Shown: positions 23,963 to 33,606, counted from the first letter of the stretch. The stretch is 35,096 nt of DNA from an uncultured Clostridia bacterium (GCA_934247855.1 CAKQKA010000003.1:1-35096); one strand, 5' to 3'. Made by a program: numbers and translations. Notes: generated from the sequence alone by a model not told the origin.

Positions 23963-25083
23963 TGGACGCACTGGGTATAATTTTTTCTAACATACACGAC
24001 GATAACGTTCCGGAACTCACCGTCGAACGTACTATGGCGTCGATTCCTTTTTGCGGAAGATATCGTCTTATCGATTTTCCGCTTTCGGGTATGGTCAACA
24101 GCGGAATAAGCAAAGTCGGCGTAATAACAAAAAGCAACTATCAGTCGCTTATGGATCACGTCGGCAGCGGTAAAGACTGGGATCTTGCCCGTCGCCACGG
24201 CGGTCTTATAATTCTTCCTCCGTTCGGCGTGCAGGAAAGCAAGTCGCTTTACGGCACTCGTCTCGAGGCATTGAAAACGGTCACGGGCTTTTTGGCTAAG
24301 TCCACCGAAGAATACGTCGTTATGTCGGACAGCGATATCGTCTGCTGCATGAATTTCGACGATCTGCTCGACTACCACACGAAGAAACAGGCGGATATCA
24401 CGCTCGTTTACGTAAAGACTAATTCGGACTCCGTTCACGGCACGAACAATATAGTTCTCGAAATGGATAAATCGGGCAAGATTATAGATATGGCGTTCGA
24501 TCCCGAATACGAAGAAAAGCGCAAAGTTTGTCTGTACGCTAACGTTTGCATAATGAAGCGCACGCTTTTGCAGAACCTTATCGCGGATGCGGTCGCGCAT
24601 AACAAACGCCATTTCGGCGCGGATATTCTTGCCGCGAATTTGAACCGTTTCAAGATTTGCGCCGCCGAGCACAAGGGGTATTTCGTCAAAATTTCTTCGC
24701 TGCAAAGCTACTATGAAGAAAGTCTGAAACTGCTCGATAAAAAGAAACGCGACGCGCTTTTCGGTAACGGCAACTCGGTTTATACCAAGGTTAAAGACAG
24801 CGCACCCACCCGTTACGGCGAAAAATGTATCGTTAAAAATTCGCTTATCGCCGACGGTTGCGAGATAGAAGGCGAGGTATATAACAGCATAATCTTCCGC
24901 GGCGTAAAAATCGGCAAAGGTACAATCGTGCGCGACAGCGTGCTTATGCAGGGCACTATCACGGGCGAAAACAGCCTTATAAACTGCATAATTACCGATA
25001 AAAACGTACTTATAAAAGATAGAAGAGTTTTAAGCGGTTGCAAAACGCACCCGTTCTTCGTATATAAAAATAGCGTTTTATAA
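23962..25083 (+). CDS. glgD: Glucose-1-phosphate adenylyltransferase regulatory subunit GlgD
   Basis: 373 residues, related to GlgC throughout (CGRYRLIDFPLSGMVNSGISKVGV; beta-helix C-terminus with KNSLIADGCEIEGEVYNSI). The glycine-rich GGxGxRL nucleotide loop of GlgC is replaced by SNIHDDNVPELTVERTMAS. By family knowledge this marks the GlgD subunit, which has little activity alone but improves GlgC in a mixed tetramer. GlgC/GlgD pairs are typical of Bacillota. A diverged repeat copy lies 38 bp after the stop. Confidence 0.95.
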   Translation: MDALGIIFSNIHDDNVPELTVERTMASIPFCGRYRLIDFPLSGMVNSGISKVGVITKSNYQSLMDHVGSGKDWDLARRHGGLIILPPFGVQESKSLYGTRLEALKTVTGFLAKSTEEYVVMSDSDIVCCMNFDDLLDYHTKKQADITLVYVKTNSDSVHGTNNIVLEMDKSGKIIDMAFDPEYEEKRKVCLYANVCIMKRTLLQNLIADAVAHNKRHFGADILAANLNRFKICAAEHKGYFVKISSLQSYYEESLKLLDKKKRDALFGNGNSVYTKVKDSAPTRYGEKCIVKNSLIADGCEIEGEVYNSIIFRGVKIGKGTIVRDSVLMQGTITGENSLINCIITDKNVLIKDRRVLSGCKTHPFFVYKNSVL

Positions 25084-25120
25084 ACCGCGCAAAACGGCGG
25101 GATAAAACGTTAAAATCGGG

Positions 25121-25137
25121 CAATAGGTCTATTATCG
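25121..25137 (-). repeat. Dispersed 17-bp dyad, copy J (3 mismatches)
   Basis: CAATAGGTCTATTATCG between glgD and glgA. The flanking GGGC and TTTTAA on the minus strand match the extended consensus. Confidence 0.6.
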
Positions 25138-25219
25138 CATATTTGGATTAAAAATGCGACTCGATTGCATTGCGTCCGTAACATAAAAAGAAATAAATTT
25201 TTAATGGAGTGTTTTGATT

Positions 25220-26929
25220 ATGGCAAATAAGAAAAACGTTACCGAAGAAATAAAGCAGGTCGAAAAAGCGACTGCAAAATCAAAAAAGGTTACCAAAGCA
25301 GCAGAAGAGAAGTCGGCTGAAAAGGGTACCGTAAAAACCGCAAATGAAAAAGTTGCGAAAACGGAAACCAAGGCGGCGAAAACCGCAAAGACGCGCTCGG
25401 CAAAGTCGGCAAAAGTAACGTCTGTTCATCCCGAACTCGTTCCGCCGATGAAAGCCCCCGTAAAAGAAGCTGAAGAAGTTAAAGTTGTTGCCGTCGAAAA
25501 GAAAAAGAGCGTATTGTTTGTTGCGTCCGAAGGTTTGCCTTTTATAAAGACCGGCGGTCTTGCCGACGTAATCGGCTCGCTGCCCAAAGCGATTGCGGCA
25601 AAGGGCGAATACGACGTCCGCGTTATTATGCCGCTGTATTCGGGGATAGATGCCGGAATGCGCAGCAATTTTACGTTCGTAACCAACTTTAACGTAGGTC
25701 TTGCATGGCGTAATCAGTATTGCGGATTATTCTCCTGCAGGCTTGACGGCGTTACTTTCTATTTTATAGATAACGAATATTATTTCTCGCGCGAGAGCAT
25801 TTACGGCGCGTATGACGACGGCGAAAGATTTGCATTCTTCTCCAAAGCGGTGCTCGATACGCTCGGCGTGCTCGATTACTATCCCGACGTTATCGACTGC
25901 AACGACTGGCAAAGCGCGGCTACCGTCATTTACTTAAAAACGCTTTATGCCGACAAATTCGGGTTTTCCGAAATTAAAACGGTTTTCACCATACACAATA
26001 TAGAATATCAGGGCAAGTTCGGAATGGAAACGGCTGCCGATCTCTTCGGTTTTCCCGAATCGGCTTACGGCGCGATCGAATTCGACGGTTGTCTTAATCT
26101 TATGAAAGGAGCGATTCAGCTTGCCGATAAAGTGGTTACCGTCAGCCCCACCTATGCGCGCGAACTGCAGGATCCTTATTTTGCAGCAGGACTTGAGAAC
26201 ATAATCAAAGCCAACGAATATAAGATCTGCGGAATACTTAACGGGCTCGACCTCGAACTTTACGATCCCGCAACCGATAAAGCGTTGTTCGCCAACTATT
26301 CGGCAAACGACCTCGACGGTAAAAAGATCTGCAAGCGCGAACTGCAAAGAATGTTAGGTCTTCCCGAGCGCGAGGACGTACCCGTCATAGCCGTTATCAG
26401 CAGACTGGTATCTCATAAAGGTCTTGACCTTATTAAGTGTATTCTTGACGAATTGCTTTACGAAGACGTGCAGTTTGTTGTGCTCGGCAAAGGCGACGTA
26501 GATTACGAAAATTATTTCAGATATATGGAAGGGCGTTACGGCTGCAAATGCCGCGCGCTTATCGCGTTCAACAGGGATATGGCGTCCAAGATATATTCGG
26601 GTGCGGATATATTGCTTATGCCGTCAAGACAAGAACCCTGCGGATTGTCGCAAATGATAGCCTGCCGTTACGGTACGATACCCGTAGTAAGGCGTACGGG
26701 CGGTCTTGCCGACAGTATTAAGGCATACAACGAGGACAGGACGGAGGGCAACGGTTTTGCGTTCACCAATTACAACGCGCACGAAATGCTTTACGTTATA
26801 AAGGACGCGATATTCACGTTCGCCAGGAAAGATGAATGGAACAAAATTGTCAAATATGCAATAAACAGCGATTTCGGCTGGGAAAAATCATCCGAAAAGT
26901 ATACTGAATTGTTCGATTCCTTAAACTAA
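25220..26929 (+). CDS. glgA: Glycogen synthase GlgA with basic N-terminal tail
   Basis: 569 residues from ATG 25220 (GGAG 10 bases upstream; the in-frame TTG at 25214 is less likely). The GT5 catalytic part starts only near residue 94 and has the ADP-glucose loop KTGGLADV at 110-117, HNIEYQGKFG, ILNGLDLELYDP, SRLVSHKGLDL and PSRQEPCGLSQMIACRYG. It extends alpha-1,4-glucan chains from ADP-glucose. The first 93 residues are a Lys/Ala/Glu/Thr-rich low-complexity tail (TAKTRSAKSAKVTS) that ordinary GlgA (about 475-485 residues) lacks. Its role is unknown; binding to the polymer or another anionic partner is a guess. Confidence 0.95.
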   Translation: MANKKNVTEEIKQVEKATAKSKKVTKAAEEKSAEKGTVKTANEKVAKTETKAAKTAKTRSAKSAKVTSVHPELVPPMKAPVKEAEEVKVVAVEKKKSVLFVASEGLPFIKTGGLADVIGSLPKAIAAKGEYDVRVIMPLYSGIDAGMRSNFTFVTNFNVGLAWRNQYCGLFSCRLDGVTFYFIDNEYYFSRESIYGAYDDGERFAFFSKAVLDTLGVLDYYPDVIDCNDWQSAATVIYLKTLYADKFGFSEIKTVFTIHNIEYQGKFGMETAADLFGFPESAYGAIEFDGCLNLMKGAIQLADKVVTVSPTYARELQDPYFAAGLENIIKANEYKICGILNGLDLELYDPATDKALFANYSANDLDGKKICKRELQRMLGLPEREDVPVIAVISRLVSHKGLDLIKCILDELLYEDVQFVVLGKGDVDYENYFRYMEGRYGCKCRALIAFNRDMASKIYSGADILLMPSRQEPCGLSQMIACRYGTIPVVRRTGGLADSIKAYNEDRTEGNGFAFTNYNAHEMLYVIKDAIFTFARKDEWNKIVKYAINSDFGWEKSSEKYTELFDSLN

Positions 26930-26956
26930 AATCGAAAGGAGCAAAATTTACGACAC

Positions 26957-29392
26957 ATGAACGAAAAACTCGGTTTTACCAAGAAAGAGGCTGAAGAAAC
27001 AATTAACGGTAAACTGTCGCGCTTTTTCGGCGTTTCCGGAAAAGAGGCGACTTCGGAACAGCTTTATAAGGCGGTGGTTATGACCGTCCGCGATATACTG
27101 CTGGAAAAAAGAAAGAGTTTTAACTACAAAGTAAAAGAGAAAAAGGCGAAACGCGTGTATTATCTTTGCATGGAGTTTTTACTCGGGCGTTCGCTTAAAA
27201 ACAACGTTTATAATTTAGGTATAGAAAAACAACTCAACGCCGCGTTGAAAAAATACGGCACGAATCTTGACGAACTGTACGAAAACGAACCCGATGCGGG
27301 GCTCGGAAACGGCGGTTTGGGCAGGCTTGCCGCTTGCTTTATGGCTTCGCTCGCCACGATGGATTACCCCACAATGGGCTTCTCGCTCAGATACGAATAC
27401 GGTTTGTTCAAACAAAAAATTGTTGACGGCTGGCAGACCGAACTCCCCGACGAGTGGTTGCCGGGCGGCGAAGTATGGCTTACGCAACGCCTTGACAAAA
27501 CTTTCAAGGTCAAGTTCGACGGGCGTATAGAAGAACATTGGACGGAAAACGGCATGAAAGTCGAACACGTCGACGCGACCGAGGTCGAAGCCGTTCCGTA
27601 CGATATGATGATTTCGGGCAAAGATTCCGAAGCCGTTTCGGTATTAAGACTGTGGAGCGCGAGAAGCTGCAAGACGTTCGACATGCGTTCGTTCTCCGAG
27701 GGTGATTATATGCGCTGCATGAAAGAATCTGGCGAAGCCGAACTGATTTCAAAGGTGTTGTACCCCGCGGATGACCATTACGAAGGCAAATCGTTAAGGC
27801 TCAAGCAGCAGTATTTCCTTGTTTCGGCAACGTTGCAGTATATTATTTCAACGCATTTCCGTCGTTTCAACACACTCGATAACCTTGCCGATAAAGTCAG
27901 CATTCACATTAACGACACGCACCCCGCGCTTTGTATTCCGGAACTTATGCGTATTCTTATGGATGAATACGGTTATTCGTGGGAGCATGCGTGGGATATA
28001 GTAACAAAGACGGTCGCTTACACCAACCACACTGTTATGAGCGAGGCTCTCGAAAAGTGGAACGAGGATCTCATCGAACGCCGCTTGCCCAGAATTTACG
28101 GTATAATCCGCGAAATCAACGCAAGATTTTGCGGCGAAATGTGGCAACGTTTCCCGGGGCAGTGGGATAAAATCGACCGCATGAGCATAATGTCGCATGG
28201 TCAGATAAAAATGGCTAACCTCAGCGTGATCGGCTCTAAAAAGGTCAACGGCGTTTCGGCGTTGCACAGCGAAATTCTTAAAAAGGAAACTTTTAAAGAT
28301 TTTTATGAGATTTATCCCGAGAGGTTTACCAACGTAACCAACGGTATCGCATACAGAAGATGGCTGTGTCAGGCTAACCCCGAACTGACTTCGCTTATCA
28401 CCGAACTTATCGGCGACGGGTTTGTAAAAAACGCGTCGCAGCTTAGCAATCTCGAACAGTTCAAGGACGACGCGACCGTGCTTAAACGCCTTGAAGAAAT
28501 CAAGAATATCAAGAAAAAGCAGCTTGCCGACTATTTGTATAAGAAGAGCGGGGCGGTACTCGATTCCTCAACGCTGTTCGACGTGCAGGCAAAGCGTATG
28601 CACGAGTACAAACGCCAACTGCTAAACGTTATGAATATCATTTATCTTTACGAGCAGTTAAAGGCTAACCCCGAAATGCCTATGCAGCCGCAAACATTCA
28701 TTTTCGGCGCAAAGGCTGCGCCCGGTTACCTTATGGCAAAGCAAATAATAAAACTTATATGCTTTGTTGCCGCCGATATCGATAAAAACCCCGATCCCCG
28801 TATCCGCGAAAAACTCAAAGTTTACTATGTGGAAAACTACTCGGTAACGCTTGCCGAACTTATCATGCCGGCAGCCGAGGTTTCCGAGCAGATATCGCAG
28901 GCGGGCAAGGAAGCCAGCGGTACGGGTAACATGAAATTCATGATAAACGGCGCATTGACGCTCGGCACGCTCGACGGCGCGAACGTCGAAATGGCTGAGG
29001 CTGTCGGCGACGACAATATCTACATTTTCGGTCTTAAAGCGGGCGAGGTAGAGGCGCTTTGGAAAAAGGGTTACGACGCTTCGGCTTTTTATAACAACAA
29101 TTCCGCGCTGCACGTAGTTATCGAAAGCCTTAAAAAAGGTTTCAACGGTGAAAGTTTCGTAAATATTGCGGACTATCTGCTCCGTCAGTCGCCTATCGCC
29201 GATCCTTATATGTGTATGGCTGATTTTCAGTCGTACGTTCAAACGCGTGAAAGGTTGCTCGGCGATTACGCCGATAAACAGCTTTGGGCAAAGAAAAGTT
29301 TGAAAAATATTTCGTCAAGCGGAATATTCTCTTCCGACAGGAGCATCCGCGAGTACGCCGAAAACATCTGGGATCTTAAACCGCTTAAATAA
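26957..29392 (+). CDS. glgP: Glycogen phosphorylase GlgP
   Basis: 811 residues of a GT35 phosphorylase. It shows YLCMEFLLGRSLKNNVYNLG, NGGLGRLAACFMASLAT, INDTHPALCIPELMR, VFDVQAKRMHEYKRQLLN-type sequence (here LFDVQAKRMHEYKRQLLN), and the cofactor site EASGTGNMKFMINGALTLG with the PLP lysine at 660. It releases glucose 1-phosphate from glycogen ends. AAAGGAG lies 15 bases before ATG 26957, further than normal, but no other in-frame start is nearer. Finding the breakdown enzyme beside the synthesis genes means both directions of glycogen turnover are encoded together. Confidence 0.97.
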   Translation: MNEKLGFTKKEAEETINGKLSRFFGVSGKEATSEQLYKAVVMTVRDILLEKRKSFNYKVKEKKAKRVYYLCMEFLLGRSLKNNVYNLGIEKQLNAALKKYGTNLDELYENEPDAGLGNGGLGRLAACFMASLATMDYPTMGFSLRYEYGLFKQKIVDGWQTELPDEWLPGGEVWLTQRLDKTFKVKFDGRIEEHWTENGMKVEHVDATEVEAVPYDMMISGKDSEAVSVLRLWSARSCKTFDMRSFSEGDYMRCMKESGEAELISKVLYPADDHYEGKSLRLKQQYFLVSATLQYIISTHFRRFNTLDNLADKVSIHINDTHPALCIPELMRILMDEYGYSWEHAWDIVTKTVAYTNHTVMSEALEKWNEDLIERRLPRIYGIIREINARFCGEMWQRFPGQWDKIDRMSIMSHGQIKMANLSVIGSKKVNGVSALHSEILKKETFKDFYEIYPERFTNVTNGIAYRRWLCQANPELTSLITELIGDGFVKNASQLSNLEQFKDDATVLKRLEEIKNIKKKQLADYLYKKSGAVLDSSTLFDVQAKRMHEYKRQLLNVMNIIYLYEQLKANPEMPMQPQTFIFGAKAAPGYLMAKQIIKLICFVAADIDKNPDPRIREKLKVYYVENYSVTLAELIMPAAEVSEQISQAGKEASGTGNMKFMINGALTLGTLDGANVEMAEAVGDDNIYIFGLKAGEVEALWKKGYDASAFYNNNSALHVVIESLKKGFNGESFVNIADYLLRQSPIADPYMCMADFQSYVQTRERLLGDYADKQLWAKKSLKNISSSGIFSSDRSIREYAENIWDLKPLK

Positions 29393-29457
29393 TTTATTAA
29401 ATAATTTGCCGCGATATAGGCGTAAGCTGTGCGGCGAAAAACTTGCTTAACTCACTT

Positions 29458-31251
29458 ATGTATATTATCTTTGACCCGACGAACGAAAAATACAAAAACA
29501 TAAAGGGCGGTGTGGCTGAAAACAGCACCGTCCGATTTTTCGTTGAGGCGGACGCCGATAAAATCACAATGGAGTTTTATGGCGATAATCGACTTATAGC
29601 CCGACTTTTTACTAAAAACGACGGCGGTTTTACGCTTGAAACTTCGTTTGAAAAGGGTTTGTATTTTTATAAACTCAAAGCGGAATTAAACGGTGAGGAG
29701 CATATTTTCGGCGCAAGCGAAAAACTTAATGCCGTCGGGAACGGCGCGCCGTGGCAACTCACGGTTTACTCCGCCGATTATTGTACGCCCGAGTGGGTCA
29801 AGGGCGGTATAATATATCAGATTTTTCCCGACAGGTTTTGCCGCGACGGTGCTTTTACAGTACCCGCGGGTAAGATTGCGCGCTACGACTGGGGCGGAAC
29901 GCCCACCTTTCGTTCAAGCGACGGTATAGTCAGAAACAACGAGTTTTTCGGCGGTAATTTCAAAGGCATAAAAAAGAAACTGGATTACTTAAAATCGCTC
30001 GGCGTTACGGCGGTTTATCTTAACCCGATATGCGAAAGTTACTCGTCGCACCGCTACGATACGGGCGATTATATGGCGATTGACCGCGTTTTAGGCAGCG
30101 AAAGCGATTTTGCCGATATGGTCGGCGAGGCTAACAAGCAGGGTATTCGTTTTATATTCGACGGCGTGTTCAATCATGTCGGCGCGGACAGCAAATATTT
30201 CAATAAATACGGGAATTACGACAGTGTCGGCGCATATCAGTCGCCGGATTCGCCTTACTATGACTGGTTTACGTTCCGTAGTTTCCCCGACGATTACGAG
30301 AGTTGGTGGGATTTTAAAAACTTACCGTCTATTAAAAAAACTTGCGAAGATTTTCAGTCGTTTATAAGCGGCGACGGCGGAGTTTTGCAGCATTGGTTAA
30401 GCCTCGGTTTTAACGGCGTTCGACTTGACGTTGCCGACGAACTTACTGACGAATTTATACTTAAAATTCGAGGCAAGTTAAAGCGCGAAAGTGCCGATAA
30501 TCTACTTATAGGCGAGGTTTGGGAGGACGCAACCAACAAAATCGCATACGGAATGCGCCGAAAATATTTCACCGACGGCGAACTCGATTCGGTGATGAAT
30601 TACCCGCTTAAAGATGCTATCTGCGATTATTTGTTAAGCGGGAAAACCGACTATCTCGAACAGGTGATCTGCGAGCAGATAAACAACTACCCCAAGCCCG
30701 CGCTCGACTGTCTTATGAACGTGCTTTCCACGCACGACTCTGTAAGGGCGATTACTCTTTTCGGCAGAAAAACTCCCGTATACAATAAGGACGAAATGGC
30801 GGGTGAAAAACTCACTGCCGAAGAATACAACCGCGGTAAGGCGAAACTCAAGTGCGCTTCCGTATTGCAATTTTTTTTATACGGAGTGCCCGCCGTCTAT
30901 TATGGCGACGAGGAGGGGCTCGAGGGCGACCTCGATCCGTACAACAGGCGTTGTTTCGACTGGGATAATATGGATGAAGATTTGCTTTCGCACTATCGCA
31001 AAATTTCTAAAATTCGTCTTGATAACAAAGAAATTCTCGCATATGGGCAAACGAACATAGAAACCGCGTTCGACGGCTTGTTCGTGTTTGAAAGAAAATC
31101 TGCAAACGGTAAACTCATTATTGCCGTAAACGCAGGCAATAACGAATATAAATTAAAGACCGACCGCAAAGCCGAAGATTTATACGGCGGTTCGGTCGGG
31201 TATGAAACACTTATACCCCCGCTCGGTTTCGCCGTGCTTAAAGCAGTATAA
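29458..31251 (+). CDS. GH13 alpha-glucan hydrolase (neopullulanase/maltodextrin-active type)
   Basis: 597 residues from ATG 29458 (TTG 29443 is in frame; neither start has a good ribosome binding site). A beta-sandwich N-terminal domain (about 1-110) precedes WVKGGIIYQIFPDRFCRDG and the GH13 barrel. The catalytic residues are Asp324 in GVRLDVADEL, Glu353 in IGEVWED and Asp427 in STHDSVR. There is no signal peptide, so it acts inside the cell, probably on maltodextrins or branched limit dextrins left by GlgP. The exact specificity cannot be read. Two copies of the dispersed 17-bp repeat lie in frame in this gene, at 29583-29599 (DNRLIA) and 30495-30511 (DNLLIG, next to the acid Glu353). Confidence 0.92.
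   Translation: MYIIFDPTNEKYKNIKGGVAENSTVRFFVEADADKITMEFYGDNRLIARLFTKNDGGFTLETSFEKGLYFYKLKAELNGEEHIFGASEKLNAVGNGAPWQLTVYSADYCTPEWVKGGIIYQIFPDRFCRDGAFTVPAGKIARYDWGGTPTFRSSDGIVRNNEFFGGNFKGIKKKLDYLKSLGVTAVYLNPICESYSSHRYDTGDYMAIDRVLGSESDFADMVGEANKQGIRFIFDGVFNHVGADSKYFNKYGNYDSVGAYQSPDSPYYDWFTFRSFPDDYESWWDFKNLPSIKKTCEDFQSFISGDGGVLQHWLSLGFNGVRLDVADELTDEFILKIRGKLKRESADNLLIGEVWEDATNKIAYGMRRKYFTDGELDSVMNYPLKDAICDYLLSGKTDYLEQVICEQINNYPKPALDCLMNVLSTHDSVRAITLFGRKTPVYNKDEMAGEKLTAEEYNRGKAKLKCASVLQFFLYGVPAVYYGDEEGLEGDLDPYNRRCFDWDNMDEDLLSHYRKISKIRLDNKEILAYGQTNIETAFDGLFVFERKSANGKLIIAVNAGNNEYKLKTDRKAEDLYGGSVGYETLIPPLGFAVLKAV
29583..29599 (+). repeat. Dispersed 17-bp dyad, exact copy K, inside the GH13 gene
   Basis: Exact CGATAATCGACTTATAG, read in frame as D-N-R-L-I-A in the N-terminal domain. 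The next bases (CCCGACTTTTTA) also match the extended consensus. Confidence 0.88.
30495..30511 (+). repeat. Dispersed 17-bp dyad, copy L (1 mismatch), inside the GH13 gene
   Basis: CGATAATCTACTTATAG, same reading phase as copy K, encoding D-N-L-L-I-G in the conserved strand that carries the catalytic glutamate. Confidence 0.6.
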
Positions 31252-31335
31252 ACCGCCGATCTTCCGGTGCGTAAAGCGCGCAAAAGCATACGAAACCTTA
31301 CACATTAACACAACATTTTGAGGAAGGAAAAAACA

Positions 31336-33507
31336 ATGGACATTTTACAGACAATCACGCAGGAATTTTCGCTTAAGCCCGAGCATGTAAACAATATAGT
31401 CGCGTTGCTCGACGACGGCAATACAATACCGTTCATCGCCCGTTACCGTAAAGAGCTTACAGGGCATATCGACGATCAGGTTTTGCGTGAATTATCGGAC
31501 AGATTGACCTATCTTCGCAATCTCGAAGAAAGAAAGGGCGAGGTAGAGCGCAGCATAACCGAACAGGGCAAGATGACCGACGAAATCAAGCAGGCACTCG
31601 AAGCCGCGGTAACGCTCACCGAAGTAGAAGATATCTACCGCCCGTATAAGCAGAAGAAAAAGACGCGCGCCACGATTGCGGCGGCAAAAGGACTTACTCC
31701 GCTTGCCGATATCATGCTTGCTCAGGAAATCAAAGAGGGCAGCGCGGAAGACATCGCGAAAGAATATATCAATGAAGAACTCGGCGTAAAAACCGCCAAA
31801 GAGGCACTTGCGGGGGCTATGGATATCGTTGCCGAAAGAGTTTCGGACGATGCCGAACTGCGTAAAAAACTGCGTAATATCTTTATGCGCAACGGCGAAA
31901 TCTCCTCTAAACTCGTCAAAACCGACGACGACGGCGCAAAAGTTTACGAAAACTACGCCGACTATTCCGAACCCGTCGCCGATATCAAGAACCACAGAAT
32001 TCTTGCCATCAACCGCGGCGAAAAAGAAGGTTATCTGCGCGTAAAACTGGGCATTGATAAAGCGTTCGGCGGCAGGGTATGTATGGCTGCGTTCGTAAAA
32101 GAGGGCAGTATTTTCACGCCTTATGTAGAGGCGGCTTGCGCCGACGCATACGAAAGACTTATCGCTCCGTCCATCGAGCGCGAAGTAAGAAACACGCTTA
32201 CCGACGCGGCAAACGAACAGGCGATCAAGATGTTCGAGGTCAATTTGAGACCGCTCCTTATGCAACCGCCCATTCGCGATAAAGTTACGCTCGGCTGGGA
32301 TCCCGCATACAGAACGGGTTGTAAACTCGCCGTCGTGGACGAAACGGGCAAGGTGCTCGATAAAACGGTCATTTATCCTACCATGCCGCAAAACAAGGTG
32401 GAAGAGGGTAAATCTGTCGTAAGAAAACTCATCGCCAAATACGGCGTTCAGGTAATTTCTATCGGTAACGGCACGGCTTCTAAAGAAAGCGAAATCATCG
32501 TATCCGATCTCGTGCGCGAATATAACGGCAAGGTTGCGTATATGGTGGTCAGCGAAGCGGGAGCTTCGGTTTACTCGGCTTCAAAACTCGGCGCGGAAGA
32601 GTTCCCCGATTACGACGTATCCGAACGTTCGGCGGTATCTATCGCAAGGCGTTTGCAGGATCCGCTTGCCGAACTTATCAAAATAGATCCTAAGTCGATC
32701 GGCGTTGGTCAGTATCAGCACGACATGCCCGAAAGCAGGCTCGACAGCGTGCTTAAAGGCGTTATGGAAGACTGCGTAAACAAAGTAGGCGCGGATCTTA
32801 ATACGGCAAGCGTATCGCTCCTTTCTTATATTTCGGGCCTTAATACTTCGGTTGCAAAAAACATCGTCGCCTATCGCGAAGAGCATGGCAAGTTCAAATC
32901 AAGAAAAGAATTGCTCAAAGTTTCCAAACTCGGCGAAAAAGCGTTCACGCAGTGCGCGGGATTTATGCGTATCCCGGGCGCGAAGAACATTCTCGATAAC
33001 ACCGGCGTACACCCTGAGTCTTACGAGGGCACCGAAAAACTTCTTGCTCTGTTCGGTTATACCGATAAAGACGTCGAAAGCGGAAACCTCGACGAACTGA
33101 AAGACAAAATCAAAGCGTATGGTACGAAACGCGTTTGCGAGGAAACCGGGCTCGGAGCGGAAACTCTGAACGATATCGTAACAGAACTTTTAAAACCCGG
33201 TCGCGACGTGCGCGACAGCCTGCCCAAGCCCATGCTGCGTGCCGACCTTATGGATATTAACGACCTCGTTCCCGGTATGAAAATAAAAGGCACGGTAAGA
33301 AACGTTACCGACTTCGGGGCGTTCATCGATATCGGCGTTCATCAGGACGGACTTGTTCACGTATCCGAAATATCCGACAGATTCGTCCGTCACCCCAGCG
33401 AAGTGCTTAAAGTAGGCGACGTTGTGGAAGCGACGGTTATCTCTGTAGACGTTCGCAAAAAACGTATCGGATTAAGCCTTAAAAGTAAACCCGTAATCAA
33501 TAAATAA
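31336..33507 (+). CDS. tex: Tex-like RNA-binding transcription accessory protein
   Basis: 723 residues, close to the usual Tex length. N-terminal HTH-rich domain (FIARYRKELTGHIDDQVLREL), a YqgF/RNase H-like domain (LGWDPAYRTGCKLAVVDETG), helix-hairpin-helix repeats (SYISGLNTSVAKNIVAYREE) and a C-terminal S1 domain at about 646-715 (MKIKGTVRNVTDFGAFIDIG). Tex binds nucleic acid and associates with transcription; its exact job in Bacillota is not settled. ATG 31336 follows AGGAAGGA; the in-frame TTG 31318 would place the start before that site. No promoter is visible in the 84-bp gap after the GH13 gene. Confidence 0.95.
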   Translation: MDILQTITQEFSLKPEHVNNIVALLDDGNTIPFIARYRKELTGHIDDQVLRELSDRLTYLRNLEERKGEVERSITEQGKMTDEIKQALEAAVTLTEVEDIYRPYKQKKKTRATIAAAKGLTPLADIMLAQEIKEGSAEDIAKEYINEELGVKTAKEALAGAMDIVAERVSDDAELRKKLRNIFMRNGEISSKLVKTDDDGAKVYENYADYSEPVADIKNHRILAINRGEKEGYLRVKLGIDKAFGGRVCMAAFVKEGSIFTPYVEAACADAYERLIAPSIEREVRNTLTDAANEQAIKMFEVNLRPLLMQPPIRDKVTLGWDPAYRTGCKLAVVDETGKVLDKTVIYPTMPQNKVEEGKSVVRKLIAKYGVQVISIGNGTASKESEIIVSDLVREYNGKVAYMVVSEAGASVYSASKLGAEEFPDYDVSERSAVSIARRLQDPLAELIKIDPKSIGVGQYQHDMPESRLDSVLKGVMEDCVNKVGADLNTASVSLLSYISGLNTSVAKNIVAYREEHGKFKSRKELLKVSKLGEKAFTQCAGFMRIPGAKNILDNTGVHPESYEGTEKLLALFGYTDKDVESGNLDELKDKIKAYGTKRVCEETGLGAETLNDIVTELLKPGRDVRDSLPKPMLRADLMDINDLVPGMKIKGTVRNVTDFGAFIDIGVHQDGLVHVSEISDRFVRHPSEVLKVGDVVEATVISVDVRKKRIGLSLKSKPVINK

Positions 33508-33522
33508 TTGCAAAATAAGCGG

Positions 33523-33539
33523 CTATAAGTCGATTATCA
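33523..33539 (-). repeat. Dispersed 17-bp dyad, copy M (1 mismatch)
   Basis: CTATAAGTCGATTATCA on the plus strand, 15 bp after the tex stop and before its terminator, so it should be in the tex 3' untranslated region. Confidence 0.88.
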
Positions 33540-33569
33540 AAGATTTTACGAATTTTATAAGTAAAAAAC

Positions 33570-33606
33570 AAAGCGGATTGCACTAAAAACAGTGCAGTCC
33601 GCTTTT
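33570..33606. terminator. Strong bidirectional terminator between tex and the membrane protein gene
   Basis: AAAGCGGATTGCACT (33570-33584) pairs with AGTGCAGTCCGCTTT (33591-33605), one G-T mispair. There is a T-run on the plus side and TTTGTTTTTT on the minus side. Confidence 0.88.

Noticed and set aside
22913..24705. Long open frames on the minus strand opposite glgC and glgD (up to about 350 codons)
   Set aside because: They lie wholly antisense to well-recognised genes, have no family features or ribosome binding sites, and reflect the codon bias of the real genes. The same applies opposite prs/pth (10465-11415), tex (31492-32391), glgB (21833-22561) and mfd (12338-13027).
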